Below, one piece after another: positions 17,273 to 24,123 of a DNA stretch of 64,000 nucleotides (position 1 is its first letter; each line of letters opens with the position of its first letter). The notes beneath the pieces are model-generated. The model ran no database searches, was not told where the DNA came from, and worked only from the letters and a program-made list of their open reading frames with translations. Source of the DNA: Vondammii sp040505895. GTDB lineage: Bacteria; Pseudomonadota; Gammaproteobacteria; Chromatiales; Chromatiaceae. A program made the translations under genes and the position numbers. The stretch lies in contig JBEVXU010000012.1 in assembly GCA_040505895.1 (NCBI GenBank), positions 124,001 through 188,000 on the forward strand. The letters run 5' to 3'.

Positions 17273-17671
17273 TTACACCCAATTATCCAAACGCAACGCC
17301 TCAACACGCTCAAACTCACGTTGGTTATTGGTCACCAGAGTCAACCCTTCGCTTCTCGCATGGCCGGCAATATGTAGATCATTCACACCAATCGGCGTCC
17401 CTTTCCGTTCCAGGTCAGCACGAATATCACCATAATGAGAAGCCGCCTTACTTCCGTACTCCAGTACATCCAGCCGGGAGATGAAATCCTCAACTTGCAC
17501 CAAATTTTGGTCCGGCATTGCACTTTTTTCAACACCATGCAGCAACTCGGCAAGAGTTATAGAACTGATACACATCTGTCCTGTATGCCGATTAAAAACC
17601 CCCAGTGCCTGTACCGGGCGACGCTTGATCACATAAATTACAATATTCGTATCAAGCATGTATTTCAGCAT
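17273..17671 (-). CDS. vapC: VapC-type PIN-domain ribonuclease toxin
   Basis: 132 residues, standard length for VapC. The PIN acidic residues are all visible: MLDTNIVIYVIK (first Asp), SSITLAELLHGVEKS (Glu), IGVNDLHIAGHA (Asp) and LVTNNQREFERV at the C-terminal end. Members cut tRNAs or rRNA; the KRRP and TGQMCISS signatures resemble the VapC group that cleaves initiator tRNA, but that is inference. The start codon shares one base with the vapB stop (TAATG). It is transcribed toward repeat copy 2. Confidence 0.94.
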   Translation of the reverse strand: MLKYMLDTNIVIYVIKRRPVQALGVFNRHTGQMCISSITLAELLHGVEKSAMPDQNLVQVEDFISRLDVLEYGSKAASHYGDIRADLERKGTPIGVNDLHIAGHARSEGLTLVTNNQREFERVEALRLDNWV

Positions 17672-17904
17672 TAAAACGGTTCCCTCTCTTGTTGCTCCTG
17701 GGACGCACGTTCAACCATAAAATCATCCGTCACGCGCTCGTCAGACAGAAAGAAGCTGTCCCAGGTATTCTCAACGGGGGACAACACACGATCCCGCCCA
17801 ACCACGCGTACAGTGACCTTTTTCACATTCTCGGGAAAGCGTGTATCGGCAGGAAGCCTTACCGCCTGGGTCCTGTTACTTAAAAAAACTGATCCAGTAG
17901 ACAT
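17671..17904 (-). CDS. vapB: VapB-type antitoxin (AbrB/SpoVT fold)
   Basis: 77 residues from MSTGSVFLSNRTQAVRLPAD, the VagC/VapB N-terminus that forms the swapped-hairpin DNA-binding domain. The C-terminus (DFMVERASQEQQEREPF) would wrap the VapC active site. The longer upstream frame was rejected because it reads through the operator region. It is coupled to vapC through TAATG. Autoregulation is likely through the GTATACC/GGTATAT repeats upstream. Confidence 0.92.
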   Translation of the reverse strand: MSTGSVFLSNRTQAVRLPADTRFPENVKKVTVRVVGRDRVLSPVENTWDSFFLSDERVTDDFMVERASQEQQEREPF

Positions 17905-17934
17905 AAACCACCTCCATAAGCTACATAATGAATC

Positions 17935-17972
17935 GTATACCACAATAGGGTATATAGCAATGGTATATAGCA
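17935..17972 (-). promoter_or_regulatory. Probable VapBC operator
   Basis: About 30 bases upstream of vapB, TATACC (17936-17941) and GGTATA (17949-17954) form a 6-bp inverted repeat with 7-base spacer. GGTATATAGCA then recurs as a direct repeat (17949-17959 and 17962-17972). The arrangement fits a VapBC-binding site; binding is inferred. Confidence 0.5.
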
Positions 17973-18017
17973 TCAATACATGGGCATCAATGGTACTAAA
18001 ATAGTGTTTAGTAAGGT

Positions 18018-18092
18018 TCGTACCGCCCCCTCGGTACCAGATAGGCCCAGCTTCAGCCAGGCACCTTCAAAGGCCAGCTTCTGCAGGCCCTT
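18018..18092. repeat. tRNA-Leu 3'-end repeat, copy 3
   Basis: GGTTCGTACCGCCCCCTCGG and following TACCA (to 18039) retains part of the T loop and the acceptor 3' end of tRNA-Leu. Degenerate versions of hairpins A (18045-18062) and B (18068-18092) follow. It lies just beyond the parE stop. This is the most decayed of the three copies. Confidence 0.8.
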
Positions 18093-18114
18093 GTCGTTAT
18101 TGCCGTACTACCTT

Positions 18115-18417
18115 CTATTCTGACTTCAGGCGCCCTTCCACATCTGCACTCTGGTGAACGATACCGATAATGTCGATACCCGGCGGCATGATCATATAGA
18201 ACACCACATGTCTGCCTTGTGGAAAACTGCGATAGCCAACTTTGACATCATCACGCAGCTTACCCAATCTGGGGTTCGCCATCAGATCGTCAAAACATGA
18301 AAACAAGGCCTGTAGATAACGATCCGCCTGATCACTACCCCAATGATCGAGCGTGTAGACCCAGATCACCTCCAGATCTGCATGTGCATGGAGACGCAAC
18401 CTATAGCCTGTACTCAT
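18115..18417 (-). CDS. parE: ParE/RelE-family toxin
   Basis: 100 residues of the ParE type. The N-terminus YRLRLHAHADLEVIWVYTLD matches the family's A-x-x-D-L-x-x-I-W pattern. The centre GKLRDDVKVGYRSFPQGRHV and end IDIIGIVHQSADV match the core beta strands. ParE proteins inhibit DNA gyrase; RelE-like relatives cut mRNA, and ParE is favoured by the ParD partner. It overlaps parD by four bases (ATGA, 18414-18417). Confidence 0.92.
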   Translation of the reverse strand: MSTGYRLRLHAHADLEVIWVYTLDHWGSDQADRYLQALFSCFDDLMANPRLGKLRDDVKVGYRSFPQGRHVVFYMIMPPGIDIIGIVHQSADVEGRLKSE

Positions 18418-18659
18418 TTCACGTACTTTTCGCGCATCTCAGCCAGGAAGTGTTGCGCTGAGAACTCTTCGACCAACGGACTCTCCTCACCCGCCTGAAG
18501 CTTGGCCCTGAGTGCCTCAAGCTTGATCTCATCCTCCTCCAGTCTGCGCAGGCCTGCACGCACCGCTTCGCTGACCGACTGAAACCGGCCCTGGGCGATT
18601 TTCGCGTTAACAAAGGAATCAAAGTGGTCACCGAGTGTAACCGAGGTATTTCTGGGCAT
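18414..18659 (-). CDS. parD: ParD-type antitoxin
   Basis: 81 residues. An N-terminal ribbon-helix-helix (NTSVTLGDHFDSFVNAKIAQ, GRFQSVSEAVRAGLRRLEED) is followed by a C-terminal toxin-binding tail (SAQHFLAEMREKYVK). This is the classic ParD layout and length. It starts at the ATG 18659. A perfect palindrome lies 24 bases upstream and is the probable autoregulatory site. Confidence 0.93.
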   Translation of the reverse strand: MPRNTSVTLGDHFDSFVNAKIAQGRFQSVSEAVRAGLRRLEEDEIKLEALRAKLQAGEESPLVEEFSAQHFLAEMREKYVK

Positions 18660-18682
18660 GGGAATCTCCTGACAACTCCAGA

Positions 18683-18701
18683 TGTATTAAATATTAATAC
18701 A
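18683..18701 (-). promoter_or_regulatory. Palindromic operator of parDE
   Basis: TGTATTAA-ATA-TTAATACA is a perfect 8-bp inverted repeat around three bases, placed just upstream of parD where an autoregulatory ribbon-helix-helix protein would bind. It may also contain the -10 region. Confidence 0.6.
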
Positions 18702-19187
18702 ACCAAAGAAAAAGACAACTACGTGAGCCACATCAAGCCAAGAGCAGCCACGCACCCCCGATGCCAGACACATTATCCGTATAATTTCAATAACTTATCG
18801 TGTTTTTTATTGCCTGTGTGTTATACGTTGTGTTACACGCTTTCTGATTCTCTGACTTTGCCTCCTCACTCAGAACAAAAACAGACACCAACACCCCAAA
18901 AGAGGCAGAACATCAATAATACTGACGGTGGCATCTGGGCTACCCCACCCAAAGTGTCAAATCGGACATTTTCTGTCAGTTATACGCCTCCAGTGGATGA
19001 CGCTTAAGCTACCTCAAAAGTCAGTATCAACAGCTTCTCCGTCAATCTCATCAGATGGATACATCCTGATGTCCGTGCTGTAGCCACTTAACTGACGAAA
19101 GCACCTTATAACTGCCGGGATTCCAGGCAAAAAAAACCTCAGGATCTATATTTACAGTATGGTTTCACGTCCCAAAAGGGGGATGTC
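18702..19187. other. Intergenic stretch without a supported gene
   Basis: About 485 bases between parD and the first binding-protein gene. A 127-codon open frame crosses part of it but begins inside parD on the other strand and its product is low in typical protein character. I see no fourth copy of the tRNA-Leu 3' end. Promoters for both flanking operons must be here but are not clear enough to place. Confidence 0.5.
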
Positions 19188-19925
19188 ATGAAAAAGATTG
19201 TTCTGGCTCTCTTCCTTCTGATTATGACGTCACTCGCTTACACTCAAAACAAGACAATAACCATCTGCAGCTATGAATGGCCTCCACATCATGGAACCAC
19301 CCTCGTTAACGAAGGTTACACCGCTCAGATAATAGCGGAGATATTTGAGCCGAGGGGTTACAAGATAAACAAGATGTTTTTGCCCTGGGCACGTGCGCAG
19401 GCATACGCGAAAGAGGGTAAGAGGAGTGATGCGATCACCGAGATATATTTCAACAAACCTAGGCTCGAATTTTATTGGTATGGCGCACCCTATGCGGTTC
19501 ACGAGGTGTACTTGATTGGATTGGTCTCCAATCCTGTAAGCAGTTACAGCTCACTGCGTGATCTCGTTGAGTACACCATAGGCCATAACCGGGCCGGATC
19601 GCTATCCAAAGAGTTCGATGCTGTGGGCTACCTGCACAAGCACGAAACGGGCGGTTACCAAAACGGCATAGAGATGTTGCTGAACAACAGAATCGACTTA
19701 TTTGTCAGCGCTAAGTCAGTTGCATTTTACGAGGCCGGGAAACTGGGAGGCCGCGACAAAATCAAAACGGTAGGTGAGCCCCTTCAGCGGCAATATGTCC
19801 ATATGGCATTTTCAAAGAAAAACCCGGATAACCTGCTCAGGCTGCAGGACTATAACGAAGGGATGTACATGCTGCAGAGAACCGGCCGATACAAAGAGAT
19901 CATGAAGGAGCATGGCATAGAATAA
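19188..19925 (+). CDS. Periplasmic substrate-binding protein, family 3 type
   Basis: 245 residues. A signal peptide (MKKIVLALFLLIMTSLAYTQ) leads into the start of a family 3 solute-binding domain: TITICSYEWPPHHG, then LPWARAQAYAKEGKRSDAIT and YWYGAPYAVHEVYLIGLVSN. Proteins of this type bind amino acids or other small ligands in the periplasm. No ABC permease or ATPase is nearby. A second binding protein and a sensor kinase follow on the same strand, so it more likely feeds signal sensing than transport. A GGGGGA ribosome site precedes the ATG. The ligand is unknown. Confidence 0.82.
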   Translation: MKKIVLALFLLIMTSLAYTQNKTITICSYEWPPHHGTTLVNEGYTAQIIAEIFEPRGYKINKMFLPWARAQAYAKEGKRSDAITEIYFNKPRLEFYWYGAPYAVHEVYLIGLVSNPVSSYSSLRDLVEYTIGHNRAGSLSKEFDAVGYLHKHETGGYQNGIEMLLNNRIDLFVSAKSVAFYEAGKLGGRDKIKTVGEPLQRQYVHMAFSKKNPDNLLRLQDYNEGMYMLQRTGRYKEIMKEHGIE

Positions 19926-19992
19926 ACCGTCTGGTTCGATAAGACGGTCAACTTTATAGATGAAAATTGGCAGGCCCAAGGGAGGGCTGATC

Positions 19993-20724
19993 ATGCTTAA
20001 AAAAATAACGCTCTTTCTGATTTCGTTACTGCTGTTAGCCAGCTTCAACGTGGCAGGAGAGAATGCCCCGTTTAAGATCAATATCACCCTGACGGCACCT
20101 CTTGGCACCCCGGAACGACAAGGTTTCCTAGATCTGGTAGTGACGGAAATGTTGCACCGGGTAGGCCGCATCCCCGATTTTGAGTTTGCCGAGGAGGAGC
20201 GCGGGCTCCGTGCCCTGGATCAGGGATTGGATGATGGCAATCTGCCCCGGGTAGCCGGACTGGAAAAGATCTACCCAAATATCCGTCAGGTACCCGGTAA
20301 GGTGATGGACTTCAACTTCCAGGTTTTTTCAAAGAATCACGACGTTGTCATAGACAGCTGGGAGAGCATGCAGAATTATAATGTAGCCTTCGTGACAGGA
20401 TGGAAGATTCTGGAGAAAAACGTCAAGTCACGCACCATCACCAAGGTCAGCACATCTGACCAGCTGTTCTTGGTACTTGCAAGGGACCGAACCGAGCTGG
20501 CGATCTATGAGAAATGGCAAGGTCTGGAGCTGATTCGGAAGCATGGCCTGAAGGGAATTATGGCGCTTGAGCCTCCGCTCGTCACCAAGGAGGTCTTCCT
20601 TTACGTAAACAAGCGTCATGAGAAGCTGATTCCGGAACTGGCGCATGCACTCGAAAAGATGAAGGCTGACGGCAGCTATCAGCGCATCGAAGAGAAGACA
20701 CTTGGGCCATTACTGAAACCCTGA
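19993..20724 (+). CDS. Second periplasmic binding-protein-like protein
   Basis: 243 residues from MLKKITLFLISLLLLASFNV (ATG 19993, preceded by GGGAGGG). There is a clear signal peptide with the cut likely near NVAG. The mature part (KINITLTAPLGTPERQGFLD, DLVVTEMLHRVG, LEPPLVTKEVFLYVNKRHEK) has the general pattern of SBP_bac_3-like domains, but the ligand-binding residues are not recognisable. The upstream in-frame extension was rejected because it breaks the signal peptide. It lies between the first binding protein and the sensor kinase with short gaps, so the three genes are one operon. Confidence 0.75.
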   Translation: MLKKITLFLISLLLLASFNVAGENAPFKINITLTAPLGTPERQGFLDLVVTEMLHRVGRIPDFEFAEEERGLRALDQGLDDGNLPRVAGLEKIYPNIRQVPGKVMDFNFQVFSKNHDVVIDSWESMQNYNVAFVTGWKILEKNVKSRTITKVSTSDQLFLVLARDRTELAIYEKWQGLELIRKHGLKGIMALEPPLVTKEVFLYVNKRHEKLIPELAHALEKMKADGSYQRIEEKTLGPLLKP

Positions 20725-20735
20725 CGATTACTTCA

Positions 20736-22988
20736 ATGGCAAAGCATCTCATCAAGAGTCGTATCGCACGCAGGCTGGTTCTGATTGTGCTTGCGGGCAG
20801 CTTTGTCGTCACCTTGTCGACCACGGCTTTGCAACTCCGTAATGACTATCTCTCATCTGTCGAGCAAATCGAAAAAAGCTTCGAATTTATCGGTACCAAC
20901 TCTCTTGAGAGCCTAGTGGAGAGTGTCTGGGTCATTAATCGTAAACAGATACAGCTTCAACTCGATGGCTTGGTAAACCTGCCTGACATGGAGCATCTGG
21001 AAATCCTGGTCGATGACCGGGTGGTCTGGCAGGCAGGAAAAAAGACTTCGGGAGATGTTCTGATTGCCTCATTTCCCTTGTTGCGAAGTTATCGAGGCCA
21101 GGAAACATCCCTGGGTGAGTTGAAGGTGACCGCCGGCCTGGATAAACTCTATGACCGACTCTGGAAAAGTGCCGGAAAGATTCTACTGGCCAATGCCATC
21201 GAGATTTTTCTGATAGCGGGTCTGCTGCTATTTCTTTTCCACCTCCTGGTGAGCCTGCCACTGCGTCACATCAGTGACTACCTCGGTGAACTGAATCTGG
21301 AAAAAGAGGACCTGCCTCCTTTTGAGCGGAAGAGCATCTCTGCATTGAACCGGGGCGATGAATTTGACCAGGTCGGCGATGTCATCAATGCGATGACACA
21401 GAAGCTCTCGGCGGCCCACAGGGAACTTGAGAACAAGGTCGAGGAACGTACCAGGAGGCTTCGTGAGAGTGAAACATTTCTCAATGAAACCGGGCGGGTT
21501 GCCAAGATGGGTGGCTGGGAACTCGATGTGGCGACCAACGAAGTGCGCTGGACCAGCGAAACCTATCGCATTCACGAAGTTTCGGAAAAGTACAAGCCGC
21601 CACTTGAAGAGGCGATCAACTTCTTCCATCCGGACGATCGTGAAAAACTGACCGGGGCCATACAGCAGGCAGTGGAAAAAGGTACTCCCTATGATGTGGA
21701 GATCCGGTTTATAACGGCCAAGGGCAGGCAGTTGTGGACACGAATGATCTGTGCACCGGAAGTTGCCGATGGCAAAACAGTTAAACTGAAAGGGATGTTT
21801 CAAGACATCACCGAGCGCAAACAGGCCGAGGAGAGGGCAACTCGGTTAGGGCGCATCGTTGAACGCTCCCTCAACGAGGTTTATGTCTTTGATGCCCAGT
21901 CGCTGAACTTCACCGAGGTTAATAACGGGGGGCGCGCAAACCTGGGCTACGACATGGATGAGTTTCGCAGTTTGACGCCCCTCGATCTCAAGCCGGAATT
22001 CACCCTTGAGAGCTTTGAAGAGAGCATAGAACCCCTGCGCCGTGGAGAGAAGGAAATTATCATTTTCGAAACGGTGCATAAGCGCAAGGATGGCTCTCTC
22101 TACAACGTGGAGGTGCACTTGCAGTTAATGCATGAAGAGACTCCCCCCGTCTTCGTTGCCATCATCCAGGACGTCACAGAACGGAAGCGTATGCGAACTA
22201 TGATGATGCAGACAGAGAAGATGATGTCGGTGGGTGGTCTGGCCGCAGGCATGGCCCACGAACTGAACAATCCCCTGGGCGGCATCCTGCAGGGGCTACA
22301 GAATGTTCAGCGCCGGCTATCACCCGATCTCGAAAAGAACCAGAAAATCGCACAGGAACTCGGAATTGACCTGGCCAAAATAGACTCATACCTCGATCAG
22401 CGGGGGATCATGAATTTTATGCGGAGCATTCGCGAGTCCGGTGAGCGTGCAGCGGTAATCGTAGATAACATGCTCCAGTTTGCCCGCAAGGCTGAGTCAA
22501 AGGCGCACCCTGAAAACCTGGGTCAACTGGTCGACCAGGCTCTGGAGCTGGCCGCAGTGGACTACGACCTGAAGAAAAAGTACGACTTCCGTGGGATCGA
22601 GATTGTGAGGGAGTACGACACGGCGCTACCACAGGTCAATTGCATTGCATCCGAGATCCAGCAGGTGCTGTTGAACCTCTTTCGTAATGCGGCACAGGCG
22701 ATTTATACGGAAGAGGAAAAAGCTGAACCACCGCGTATTATGCTCAGGATCATGGAGATAAATGAGATGGCCTGCATCGAGGTCGAGGACAACGGGCCTG
22801 GAATGGACGAAGAGACAATGAAAAAGGTATTTGATCCCTTCTTCACTACCCGCCCGGTTGGTGAAGGGACGGGGCTTGGCCTTTCTGTCTCCTATTTCAT
22901 CGTTACCCAGGAGCACAATGGGAGTATGAGTGTCGATTCTCAGCCTGGTCAGGGGGCGAAGTTCATGGTTTGTCTGCCGATAAAATAG
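20736..22988 (+). CDS. Membrane sensor histidine kinase with two PAS domains
   Basis: 750 residues. Order: helix 1 (about 11-30), a periplasmic sensor of about 120 residues (SLESLVESVWVINRKQIQLQ), helix 2 (about 150-172), a HAMP-like linker, a coiled segment (RELENKVEERTRRLRESETF), PAS 1 with PAC (to about 365), PAS 2 (to about 485), then the kinase core. Phospho-acceptor His508 lies in GMAHELNNPLGGILQG; ATP-binding N and G boxes are NLFRNAAQAIY, DNGPGMDE and GTGLGLSVSYF. No receiver domain and no response regulator in the same operon. The two preceding binding proteins probably present ligand to its periplasmic domain. Confidence 0.9.
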   Translation: MAKHLIKSRIARRLVLIVLAGSFVVTLSTTALQLRNDYLSSVEQIEKSFEFIGTNSLESLVESVWVINRKQIQLQLDGLVNLPDMEHLEILVDDRVVWQAGKKTSGDVLIASFPLLRSYRGQETSLGELKVTAGLDKLYDRLWKSAGKILLANAIEIFLIAGLLLFLFHLLVSLPLRHISDYLGELNLEKEDLPPFERKSISALNRGDEFDQVGDVINAMTQKLSAAHRELENKVEERTRRLRESETFLNETGRVAKMGGWELDVATNEVRWTSETYRIHEVSEKYKPPLEEAINFFHPDDREKLTGAIQQAVEKGTPYDVEIRFITAKGRQLWTRMICAPEVADGKTVKLKGMFQDITERKQAEERATRLGRIVERSLNEVYVFDAQSLNFTEVNNGGRANLGYDMDEFRSLTPLDLKPEFTLESFEESIEPLRRGEKEIIIFETVHKRKDGSLYNVEVHLQLMHEETPPVFVAIIQDVTERKRMRTMMMQTEKMMSVGGLAAGMAHELNNPLGGILQGLQNVQRRLSPDLEKNQKIAQELGIDLAKIDSYLDQRGIMNFMRSIRESGERAAVIVDNMLQFARKAESKAHPENLGQLVDQALELAAVDYDLKKKYDFRGIEIVREYDTALPQVNCIASEIQQVLLNLFRNAAQAIYTEEEKAEPPRIMLRIMEINEMACIEVEDNGPGMDEETMKKVFDPFFTTRPVGEGTGLGLSVSYFIVTQEHNGSMSVDSQPGQGAKFMVCLPIK

Positions 22989-23054
22989 CCGGTTTAGATT
23001 AGTCCCTGGATTTGCATGGTAGCTGTCTAGACATTATGGATTACTAAGGATAAG

Positions 23055-23082
23055 ACAAAGGCCTGCTTCTGCAGACCTTTGT
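23055..23082 (+). terminator. Rho-independent terminator after the sensor kinase operon
   Basis: ACAAAGGCCTGC-TTCT-GCAGACCTTTGT forms a 12-bp stem with one mismatch followed by TGTTTC. The sequence GACAAAGGCCTGC is the same as in the tRNA-Leu terminator at 14739-14751. Confidence 0.65.
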
Positions 23083-23211
23083 TGTTTCATACCATCAAGA
23101 TTTTGGCATCGTATCTTTAGATAGCCGAATCATGAGTTACCAACTCAAGTTTCGGAGTTCATTAGCCCCCCCTCCCTCAGGAGGGTTGGGGTGAGGGGTA
23201 ACGGCATTATC

Positions 23212-24123
23212 TCAAGCCGCGGCAATGATCGTACGATTCCGTCCGTTCTCCTTGGCCTCATACAGTGCTTCATCAGCGGCACCGAGCAGTGCAGATTCAT
23301 CCCGTGCATCCTGTGGCGGGATGAATATCGTCACTCCGCAACTGATGGTTACCGGCAGCTGTGTCCCCTCGTAATCAAAGGGCACCTCAGCGATGGCCTG
23401 ACGAAACCGTTCAAACTGTCTATGGGCCTGATCTTCCGGCGCATTCAGCAGAATCAAAAACTCCTCTCCTCCATAGCGACCGACTTGATCATACGGCCTG
23501 AGTGCCTTGGAGAGGCGCTGTGTTACCTCGCGCAATACGGCATCACCGGCAAGATGGCCATGGGTATCGTTGACTCGTTTAAAGTGATCGATATCACACA
23601 GGCCGATACATAGAGTCTGGTCCTGACGCTGGGCACGTGCCATCTCTACATCCAACGCTTCCATGATGGCACCACGGTTAAGCAGCCCGGTCAGTGCATC
23701 GTGGGTGGCCTGGAAAGCCATCGCCTCCTTTGCATTGATCAATTCCGCCTGTAGATTAAGCATACGTCTGCCAACCTGAAGGCGGGCTTGCAGTTCTGAG
23801 TTCACAAACGGCTTGGAGATGTAGTCATTGGCGCCGGCTTCAAGTCCGGCGACGATATCGTCTGTTTCGGTGCGGGCAGTCAAAAGTATGATATAGGGCG
23901 GGTTGCTGCTTTCGCGGTTGCGTATTCGCTCACACAGAGCTAGACCGTCAAGTCTCGGCATCTCCCAATCAAGCAGCAGCAGACGGGGTGGTTCATCTGC
24001 CTGCAGCACATCCCAAGCAGCCTCACCATCTTCCACGGCTATCGTCTCAAATCCCCATTTACCTGCTACTGCGGTAAGTACGGTGCGGGAGGTAAGGTCA
24101 TCCTCAGCGATCAGTAGTTTCAA
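23212..24123 (-). CDS. Response regulator with GGDEF diguanylate cyclase domain
   Basis: 303 residues. N-terminal receiver: acidic MKLLIAEDDLTSR, phospho-acceptor Asp52 in LLLLDWEMPRLDG, then TARTETDDIVAGLEAGANDY with the K of ISKPF. C-terminal GGDEF domain: ATHDALTGLLNRGAIME and active-site GRYGGEEFLILL (GGEEF at 218-222), so it should make cyclic di-GMP. The stop side is at 23212. The start overlaps the hybrid kinase stop by ATGA (24120-24123), so the pair is co-translated and the kinase is its likely phosphodonor. Confidence 0.93.
   Translation of the reverse strand: MKLLIAEDDLTSRTVLTAVAGKWGFETIAVEDGEAAWDVLQADEPPRLLLLDWEMPRLDGLALCERIRNRESSNPPYIILLTARTETDDIVAGLEAGANDYISKPFVNSELQARLQVGRRMLNLQAELINAKEAMAFQATHDALTGLLNRGAIMEALDVEMARAQRQDQTLCIGLCDIDHFKRVNDTHGHLAGDAVLREVTQRLSKALRPYDQVGRYGGEEFLILLNAPEDQAHRQFERFRQAIAEVPFDYEGTQLPVTISCGVTIFIPPQDARDESALLGAADEALYEAKENGRNRTIIAAA

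Noticed and set aside
18624..19007. 127-codon open frame on the plus strand
   Set aside because: It begins antisense inside parD, crosses the parD operator, and the product has no recognisable domain or ribosome site.
23055..23082. Fourth copy of the tRNA-Leu trailer repeat
   Set aside because: It shares GACAAAGGCCTGC with the tRNA terminator but lacks the CCCTCGGTACCA tRNA end and hairpin A; I treat it as an ordinary terminator.
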